Origin: Megaustenia siamemsis
Lineage: Eukaryota; Mollusca; Gastropoda; Stylommatophora; Ariophantidae
Reading direction: 5' to 3'
DNA length: 64,000 bases
Assembly (NCBI GenBank): GCA_032433765.1
Contig: JAVIAB010000073.1
Span: 60,175,552-60,239,551, forward strand
Shown here: positions 57,255 to 64,000 of the stretch, piece after piece
Position numbering within the stretch: the first letter of the stretch is position 1
Layout of the letters: each line of letters begins with the position of its first letter
Made by a program: the position numbers and the translations under genes
Notes under the pieces: generated by a model
The model's database searches: none
What the model was told of the DNA's origin: nothing
The model's input: the letters and a program-made list of their open reading frames with translations, nothing else

Positions 57255-60200
57255 TTGAATACTGACTCTTGTAAGGAACAACATTAATGCATGTCAGATT
57301 GAAGTGTATATGGATGGGGCGGAATATCAAATACTGCACCTCAGGACAGGAAATACAGACTTCCATCTACTAAACTACTACTGTCCGAGTGACCGCCCAC
57401 TAGCACTAGACACAATTACATTAAAAGAAAGAATAATTGTATGTGGAGACTTTAACAGCCATTCACAGAGCTGGGGCTATGAAGATATGGACAAGAGAGG
57501 TGAAGAACTTGAAAATTGGCAGGATGACAATGGGCTTATACTATTAAACCAGGCAACAGATCCACCAACATTCTATTCCAGATCATGGCATACCACATCT
57601 ACACCAGACCTTGCTTTCCATTCACCAGACCTGGATTGGAATATCACACGTATTGTTGGGAAACAACTTGGAGGCAGCGACCACCGACCTGTCTTTTTAG
57701 TGGTGCAAAATGAGGCCGTCAGGGAGAGCAGCACTCTCTCCAGATGGAATTACAAAAAGGCAGACTGGAAAATGTATCAACATTACACCAGTGTACTGAC
57801 TAAAGATCTAAATACAGACAGAGACATCAACAAAATAGTTGATGAATTCAGTAGACTAATAATACAAGCTGCCAGTGAAACAATACCCAGAGGGGCACGG
57901 AAACACTACAAACCATACTGGAATAGTGAACTAGAGCAACTGCACAATGACATGGAAACATCTCGAAAACAAGCAGAAAATAACCCCTGCCAGGAACACC
58001 ACAATAACTATCAGCATGCTAAAGCCAAATTTCAATGGGCTAAACTACAAGCCAGACGGAGAAGTTGGAAAGAGAAAACAGAGTACATGAATCTAGAACG
58101 AGACACAAGAAAAGTGTGGAAGCTTGTAAAACAGCTGAATGATGAGGGTACAGAAGGGAACACAAAAATTACACTGAAGAAGGATGGAAACATTCTAACA
58201 GGTAAACATGCAGCAAATCACTTTGCAGACTCCTTTGCAAATGACAACAATATTGAAATTAGCCTAGAGAAACGTCAAGAGACCCGTCTAAAACAACAAA
58301 ATGCAAGACAAGAAGAGACTGCACATGAAGTCATGGAAATACCCATTACACAAAGAGAGCTAGAGCTGGCAATATCCAAATTAAAAATGAAAAAGTCACC
58401 AGGTAGTGATGGAGTGTCTAATGAAATGATTAAGAACTTGGGAACTGCAGCTAAAGCAAAACTACTGCAGATCTACAACATTTGCTGGATCACAGGTAAA
58501 GTGCCACAGGCATGGAGAGAAGCAATTATGATACCATTACTAAAGCCAGGAAAAGATGGTTCAATGACATCCAGCTATAGACCAATCAGCCTTACAAGCT
58601 GTTTGTGTAAAACAATGGAACGTATAATCAATCTCAGACTGCAGTGGTACCTGGAAAGTGAAAATCTCCTTGTCCCACAACAAGCAGGCTTTAGACAGTG
58701 TTACTCTACCGAAGATCAGGCAACCTATCTTTCCCAGGAAATTGAGGATGCGTTTCAAGAAAAGAAACTGGTACTAGCAGCATGGATAGACCTAAAGAAA
58801 GCATTTGATAAGGTATGGAAGGAAGGGCTTTTGAAGAAACTGAGAAATTATGGAGTAAATGGCAGGATGTACAAATGGGTCAAAGCATACCTGCATAACA
58901 GGAGAGCCAGAGTGCAACTGGATGGTCTTAAGAGTAAGAAGGTCTTACTGCGCCAGGGCGTTCCACAGGGAGGGGTACTATCTCCAACACTTTTTCTGAT
59001 CTACATCAATGACCTAGTTACTGAACTACCACATGGTATCAAAGTGGCAATGTATGCAGATGACTTGGTAATGTGGTGCACAGAGGAGTATGCAACAGTG
59101 GCCTCCAAATTGTTACAAAGAGCTATGAATGCACTGAATTCATGGACAAATAGATGGTGTATCAGCATCAATACAGACAAATGCAGTACTACACTTTTCA
59201 CTCTTTCCCCAAAACAAAAAGCAGGAGCCATCTATATAAACAATGAGCCTGTGAAAGAAGACATACAGGCTACGTATCTCGGAGTTACATTTGATAACAA
59301 ACTATCTTGGAAACAGCAGATAAATAAGGCAACCCAAAAAGCAAGGAGAAAATTGGCTATTCTAAGAAAGCTGTGTGGAACTACGTGGGGTGCGAGTGGG
59401 AAAATACTCAGTAAAGTTTACCAACAGAGTATACGCCCACATTTAGAATATGGATCATCTGCATGGTGTTCAGCATCAAACACCACACTTCAAGAACTGG
59501 ATAAAGTACAAAACCAGGCACTTAGGGTCATCACAGGAGCAATGAAATCAACACCAATATTAGAGATGGAGAAATTGTGGAGGATACCAGCACTGAGAGA
59601 ACGGAGGGACACAAAGGTGCTGATACAGGCAGAAAAATTTGCTTGCATGCCGAGACATCCAATGAAGGACCGATTCCAAAATCTTGCATTGGGACGACTT
59701 AAGAGAAGCAGTTTTATCCACCAAGCCAAGCGTATTAGTAGACAAACACCAGACATGCCAAGAGCTGTTAACCCCCTACTGCCCATACCAGAACAGACTC
59801 CCTGGACAGAGGAATCTGGATTATCAGTTCAAATACGGACAGAAGTGAAAGGAATAGTTGATAAAGAGGAACAGAATAGTCTACAGCGAAAAACAATAAC
59901 TCTCAGTTTCCTGGATGAAGAATACCCACAAGACCTATGGATTCGTGTGTATACAGATGGATCAGCACAGAATGCAGTAAAAAATGGGGGAGCAGGTGCA
60001 TATATAGAATACCCAAATAACACTAGGGATATGAATAAAATAGCAACAGGGAAATATTGTCACAATTATGATGCAGAAATACAAGCAATAAAGTTAGCAA
60101 TAGAAAAACTGCTGAACATTAATCTTAGCCCGCAGCCTGTAGTGTTTTTGACAGATGCAAGATCAGTACTCCAGGCACTACAATCCAGAAAATTACCACA

Positions 60201-60738
60201 TCTGCAGACCTTATTGACTGAACTCTGCAAGCACCACAGGGTTGCCCTGCAGTGGATCCCATCTCACTGTGGAATACCAGGAAATGAGAAAGCAGATCAG
60301 TTGGCAAAGGAAGGTTCAACAGGCACACAACTAGATACACCTGTTACATACCATCATAAGAAACAGATAATCAAATCAATCAGAGGACCACAAGCCCCAA
60401 ATCAGGATGCCTTTTATAATATGAATAGATATGAACAAGTTATCATTATACGTCTCAGAACAGGACACAATCGACTCCATAGTCACATGTATACAAAATT
60501 CAAGATCGGCACCTCAACTACTTGTACATGTGGACAGGCGCCCCAGACTGCTGAACACATACTTCAAGACTGCACTGAATATAGTAGACTGAGGAAAATC
60601 CATTGGCCCATAGATACAACACTACAGACAAAACTATATGGGCCACTGCAAGAATTACAAAAGACAGTAACATTTATACAGGAAACGACATTGCAGATAT
60701 AGACAATGCTTCAGGCGAACGAAAGATAGATAGATAGA
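57255..60738 (+). mobile_element. Young 5'-truncated non-LTR retrotransposon with GATA-repeat tail
   Basis: Bounded by a perfect 13-bp duplication TTTGCTATTAACT (57242-57254 and 60739-60751). The 3' end is AAAGATAGATAGATAGAT, a simple-repeat tail, not poly(A). The first bases already lie within the endonuclease coding sequence (LTLVRNN), so the copy is 5'-truncated, losing any ORF1 and promoter. The long frame without stops and the perfect duplication argue for recent insertion. The domain order endonuclease, reverse transcriptase, RNase H points to the I/Nimb/R1-like group; the exact clade is not determined. Confidence 0.95.
57304..60702 (+). CDS. LINE polyprotein: endonuclease (partial), reverse transcriptase, RNase H
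   Basis: The frame of 1132 residues is open on both sides of 57304 back to the element's 5' end; 57304 is a GTG and not a proven start. The endonuclease part (residues 1-130) keeps CGDFNSHS (47-54) and SDHRPV (125-130) but lacks its N-terminus. Reverse transcriptase (about 340-640) has SPGSDGVSNEM, YRPISLTSC, WIDLKKAFDKVW, GVPQGGVLSPTLF and YADD at 584-587. RNase H (about 880-1005) has D885 (YTDGSA), E925, D951 and D998 (GNEKADQLAKEG). A C-x-C-x8-H-x4-C motif lies at 1074-1090. All catalytic residues that I can check are present except in the truncated endonuclease. It would nick target DNA and copy its RNA in place if whole; this copy probably cannot be transcribed from its own promoter. Confidence 0.95.
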   Translation: MYMDGAEYQILHLRTGNTDFHLLNYYCPSDRPLALDTITLKERIIVCGDFNSHSQSWGYEDMDKRGEELENWQDDNGLILLNQATDPPTFYSRSWHTTSTPDLAFHSPDLDWNITRIVGKQLGGSDHRPVFLVVQNEAVRESSTLSRWNYKKADWKMYQHYTSVLTKDLNTDRDINKIVDEFSRLIIQAASETIPRGARKHYKPYWNSELEQLHNDMETSRKQAENNPCQEHHNNYQHAKAKFQWAKLQARRRSWKEKTEYMNLERDTRKVWKLVKQLNDEGTEGNTKITLKKDGNILTGKHAANHFADSFANDNNIEISLEKRQETRLKQQNARQEETAHEVMEIPITQRELELAISKLKMKKSPGSDGVSNEMIKNLGTAAKAKLLQIYNICWITGKVPQAWREAIMIPLLKPGKDGSMTSSYRPISLTSCLCKTMERIINLRLQWYLESENLLVPQQAGFRQCYSTEDQATYLSQEIEDAFQEKKLVLAAWIDLKKAFDKVWKEGLLKKLRNYGVNGRMYKWVKAYLHNRRARVQLDGLKSKKVLLRQGVPQGGVLSPTLFLIYINDLVTELPHGIKVAMYADDLVMWCTEEYATVASKLLQRAMNALNSWTNRWCISINTDKCSTTLFTLSPKQKAGAIYINNEPVKEDIQATYLGVTFDNKLSWKQQINKATQKARRKLAILRKLCGTTWGASGKILSKVYQQSIRPHLEYGSSAWCSASNTTLQELDKVQNQALRVITGAMKSTPILEMEKLWRIPALRERRDTKVLIQAEKFACMPRHPMKDRFQNLALGRLKRSSFIHQAKRISRQTPDMPRAVNPLLPIPEQTPWTEESGLSVQIRTEVKGIVDKEEQNSLQRKTITLSFLDEEYPQDLWIRVYTDGSAQNAVKNGGAGAYIEYPNNTRDMNKIATGKYCHNYDAEIQAIKLAIEKLLNINLSPQPVVFLTDARSVLQALQSRKLPHLQTLLTELCKHHRVALQWIPSHCGIPGNEKADQLAKEGSTGTQLDTPVTYHHKKQIIKSIRGPQAPNQDAFYNMNRYEQVIIIRLRTGHNRLHSHMYTKFKIGTSTTCTCGQAPQTAEHILQDCTEYSRLRKIHWPIDTTLQTKLYGPLQELQKTVTFIQETTLQI

Positions 60739-60751
60739 TTTGCTATTAACT

Positions 60752-61422
60752 GCGGCCACATCCGTCTCCTGTATAACAATCATCAAAGTTCAAAGACATC
60801 AAAGAGTGTCGGTCTGGTTTGTGATCTGTTTGTGAGCCACTTTCCGACCCCCGCCAATGTAGATGGAGCAGATATTTGCAACTATCGCTCTTTCAATCCA
60901 TAACTTGTTGATCAGACCAGCCCCAGAGCAGAAGACATCAATCTCGTGCGGACTAACTACAAACCGTGATACATTGTTACATAAAGCAGAACCATTCAGT
61001 TTTACCGTGAAACTGTCTGGATGTTTTAAGTTATTCGCATAAATCCTAAACCAGGAGCACGACAAAGATTGATTGAGAGTTGCCTCAACTGATGTAGAAT
61101 CTGTGTCCGGATTACATGAGGTGTCGTTGTTATGAAACAGGAAAGTAGGATCAGATTTTTGGGCATATTTGTAAATAAAATCCAAGTACTGACACTGGGG
61201 TCCGAAAATTGTGTGCTGACAACTGTCATTGTTTGGGCATGTCCCTGTAGTTTTGTCACAAACTATGTCATTATAGCAGTGACATTGTAACGAACAATTT
61301 GCCCCAAACCAACCGTCGCCAAAAGTAAGGTCATTAGCTTCCATGGTCGCTAACGAAGCCAGCGAATAAAGACTTGATCTACAGCGATGGTTAACGAACA
61401 GTGTACACACATTTATTATCAA
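60752..61422 (-). pseudogene. EGF/fucolectin-like gene, 5' part
   Basis: The minus strand encodes an EGF-like segment (DGWFGANCSLQCHCYNDIVC, then DKTTGTCPNNDSCQHTIFG and PQCQYLDF), a beta-rich region (FTVKLNGSALCNNVSRFVV, CSGAGLINKLWIERAIV) and the GGRKVAHKQ start of a fucolectin/F5-8-like domain. After removing the LINE and one duplication copy, this part and 56408-57254 are in the same frame. However, two TGA codons follow QTDTL at about 60800 and 60791, just before the join. They could mean a pseudogene, or a short intron ending at TTGTTATACAG. A plausible 3' splice site (TTCGTTAG) precedes the EGF segment near 61345. Confidence 0.65.
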
Positions 61423-61599
61423 ACCCGTGATTACATTTCAAAAAAATCCGCCAACTCACTGTGGTAACAGATAGCATGAAATTCTCTAATAGAATGACAT
61501 AAACCGTTGGAGACAAGGAAAGTCAACATTGTTTACATGGCTTGGGCGCAAGAAGCGTCCATTTTGGTGCGTCCCATGACGTAATTCGCCCATGATTCA
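61423..61599. other. Flank of the gene fragment
   Basis: No clear exon. ATGACGTAA near 61577 is a CRE-like word, too short to weigh. Confidence 0.3.
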
Positions 61600-62850
61600 T
61601 ATCCATATGTTAAAGACTGGTTCTATATAATATCTATGAGCTCTTTTTTTCTTGATTATATTGTCAAAAATGGATTGCAATGTATCTTCCTCATTTTTTG
61701 GAAAGATTTTTTTTTTTGCCTGAGCCTTCCTGCATCTCACCTCTGTTGTACATCTACCGTCTGATGTTATCAAAGTTCCCAAATATTTAAATGCATTTAC
61801 CTGTTTTAATATTGTTCCACTTGTCTTTATTGTGCATTGTGGTGATGTCTGTTTCTTTGCTGCTGCCATTACTTCTATCTTTTTGCTATTAAGGCTGGGT
61901 CCTTTATTTTTGCTTTTTCTTCACTATAATGTCCAACATTTCTTGTAGCGCAAGTTCACTCTTAGCGATTAAGACTGTATAATCAGCATACCTGAGATTA
62001 TAAATATTATGACCTCCAATTATTATTCCAGGCATGCCCCTTATGGATCTTAAAATAATCTCACTATAAATATTAAACAAATCTGGTGACAGCACACAAC
62101 TTTGCCTAACACCCTGTTTTATTTGTTGAAAAATTACCAATTGGTTTCCACTTTTCATGGCCACTGTTTGTTGCCAGTACATGTTCTTTATTATTCTTAG
62201 ATCATTGCTGTCTATGTTTATGATTTCTAAAATTTTGATTATTTCTTGGTGCTTTACTTCAAGTCAAATGCTTTGGTATAATCTATGAAACACAGGTATA
62301 AATCTGTTTTCAACTCACTGGTTCTTTCTACTAAAGATCTTATGATCTACATGGCATTGCTCGTTTCATTACCTCTAACAAAACCACACTGTTCATCGCT
62401 AATTTCTGGACTAATTTTGTTTCGCACTTTTCGCATGATGATTCTTAGTAATATCTTAGTCATGTGACTCATAAGGTTGATTGTGCGATGACCATATCAT
62501 TTAATCGCACCAAATTTATCTGGTAGGGCTATGAATATTGATTATAGTATGTCGTCTGGTATATGCCCGCTTTTGTAGATATCATTCAATATTTTTGTTA
62601 TTATTTCTATTCCAAAATCACCCATGGCCTCAATCTCTTCTTTAGTTATATTAGCTGGTCAAGGAGCTTTGCCTGCTTTCACATTGCGCAAGGCATCTTC
62701 CACTTCTTTGAGTATTTCTGGTCAATCCCCATTATCCTAAATATTTACTTATGTTCATTTATCATCATAATGATCTTTAATGTAATCTGTTCATCGTTTC
62801 TTTATGGTTTCTTGTTCAATCAATAATTTTCCTTCCTCTGATCTAGACAA
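61600..62850 (-). mobile_element. Decayed LINE reverse transcriptase (TGATGAT-tailed family)
   Basis: The minus strand carries, in order, an EEIEAMGDFGIEIITKIL block, QCGFVRGNETSNAM, CFIDYTKAFD, GVRQSCVLSPDLFNIYSEII and RYADYTVLIAKSELALQEML. FKYLGTLITSDGRCTTEVRC and RKAQAK follow, overlapping the 5' end of the copy at 52745. The catalytic YADD reads YADY, and stops and frameshifts are frequent, so it is inactive. The 5' side runs straight into the 46-bp array. Confidence 0.88.
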
Positions 62851-63712
62851 ACGATGGTAGTACTGAAGTGTTAAAACATCATATAGCAGTAGACAAACGA
62901 TGGTAGTACTGAAGTATTAAAACTTCATATAGCAGTAGACAAACGATGGTAGTACTGAAGTGTTAAAACATCATATAGCAGTAGACAAACGATGGTAGTA
63001 CTGAAGTGTTAAAACATCATATAGCAGTAGACAAAGGATGGTAGTACTGAAGTGTTAAAACATCATATAGCAGTAGACAAACGATGGTAGTACTGAAGTA
63101 TTAAAACTTCATATAGCAGTAGACAAACGATGGTAGTACTGAAGTGTTAAAACATCATATAGCAGTAGACAAACGATGGTAGTACTGAAGTGTTAAAACA
63201 TCGTATAGCAGTAGACAAACGATGGTAGTACTGAAGTGTTAAAACATCATATAGCAGTAGACAAACGATGGTAGTACTGAAGTGTTAAAACATCATATAG
63301 CAGTAGACAAATGATGGTAGTACTGAAGTGTTAAAACATCATATAGCAGTAGACAAACGATGGTAGTACTGAAGTGTTAAAACATCATATAGCAGTAGAC
63401 AAACGATGGTAGTACTGAAGTGTTAAAACATCATATAGCAGTAGACAAAGGATGGTAGTACTGAAGTGTTAAAACATCATATAGCAGTAGACAAAGGATG
63501 GTAGTACTGAAGTGTTAAAACATCATATAGCAGTAGACAAACGATGGTAGTACTGAAGTGTTAAAACATCATATAGCAGTAGACAAACGATGGTAGTATT
63601 GAAGTGTTAAAACATCATATAGTAGTAGACAAACGATGGTAGTATTGAAGTGTTAAAACATCATATAGCAGTAGACAAACGATGGTTGTATTGAGGTGTT
63701 AAAAGATGATAT
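62845..63712. repeat. 46-bp minisatellite, about 19 copies
   Basis: AGACAAACGATGGTAGTACT recurs every 46 bp (62845, 62891, 62937). Copies differ at a few sites (GTGTTAAAACATC or GTATTAAAACTTC). The first unit overlaps the LINE coding sequence (minus-strand LQYYHRLSRSEE), so the array seems to have started from LINE sequence. Confidence 0.96.
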
Positions 63713-64000
63713 ATCAGCGCTAACAGGAGATGGCAATATTCTCTGGTTGTGGAGTATGGATGCGTCGTAGTAAATCACCTCGAGACGTCTGACGCAAACT
63801 TCAGTCGGACAAGACACCAATTATGAGAAAAATTACTGGTAATTAGCACGAATCAGTCTTGACAGTTATGACATCAACGTTGAAAGGTTATGTAACGGGA
63901 GCTAGTATTTGCTATTGTGACATGAACGTCAAAACTCACTTGTACCACATTCAACAACGGAACCTGATGAGACATTTGCTTACTTTTCGAGTAATAAAAA
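63713..64000. other. No recognisable feature
   Basis: Nothing recognised to the end of the window. Confidence 0.4.

Noticed and set aside
57300..60700. Host origin for the 1132-residue protein
   Set aside because: Endonuclease, RT and RNase H motifs, the target-site duplication and the repeat tail show that it is a retrotransposon.

Overview
The window looks like a piece of a metazoan genome, most likely a mollusc and plausibly a heterobranch gastropod. This is inference from the mix of non-LTR retrotransposons, an IS630-Tc1-mariner transposon, abundant tRNA-derived SINEs, many minisatellites, and one broken gene that joins a fucolectin/F5-8-type domain to EGF-like repeats. There are no operons or prokaryotic genes, and no intact host protein-coding gene that I can defend. 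Almost everything recognisable is mobile or tandemly repeated DNA. Tandem arrays alone cover roughly 18-19 kb, a bit under a third of the window.

Layout. 0-11.6 kb: minisatellites and LINE 3' fragments, including a decayed LINE (6.2-7.6 kb) whose own coding sequence has been amplified into two minisatellites, and a long degenerate pyrimidine-rich array (8.7-9.7 kb). 11.6-19.2 kb: a 27-bp array with an 840-bp higher-order duplication, two LINE 3' ends, and a 35-bp array with a 380-bp higher-order duplication. 19.2-27 kb: a SINE nested inside another SINE in opposite orientation, LINE fragments, three arrays, and copies of an unnamed dispersed repeat. 27-33 kb: further arrays, including one of 29-bp units that runs into a tRNA-like sequence and appears to be an amplified Pol III A-box segment, and a 1.8-kb array of 25-bp units.

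33-45 kb: an ancient satellite with a homogenised core (36.2-39.15 kb) and decayed edges. It has been invaded by DNA transposons with a DDE-type transposase whose second and third catalytic residues are separated by 83 residues, like the DD82E/Sailor group. Copy C (42463-44577) has both inverted repeats and a complete transposase frame broken by one TAA. Copy B (39160-41337) has long inverted repeats but an internally deleted transposase and a nested 486-bp insertion. Copy A (33905-35145) is half an element. 45-52 kb: microsatellites, a 12-bp array, SINEs, and a 579-bp duplication between SINEs that looks like an unequal-crossover product. One of these SINEs is a composite carrying two tRNA-like heads. 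52-56.4 kb: a LINE nested in another LINE, then arrays.

56.4-62.9 kb: a minus-strand EGF/fucolectin-like gene fragment is split by a young plus-strand LINE (57255-60738, 13-bp target-site duplication). Its 1132-residue frame is open through endonuclease, reverse transcriptase, RNase H and a C-terminal zinc-knuckle-like motif, but it is 5'-truncated. Beyond it lies a decayed minus-strand LINE reverse transcriptase, bordered by a 46-bp array. The elements relate by retrotransposition, nesting, recombination between copies and local amplification of fragments, not as a cooperating gene set.
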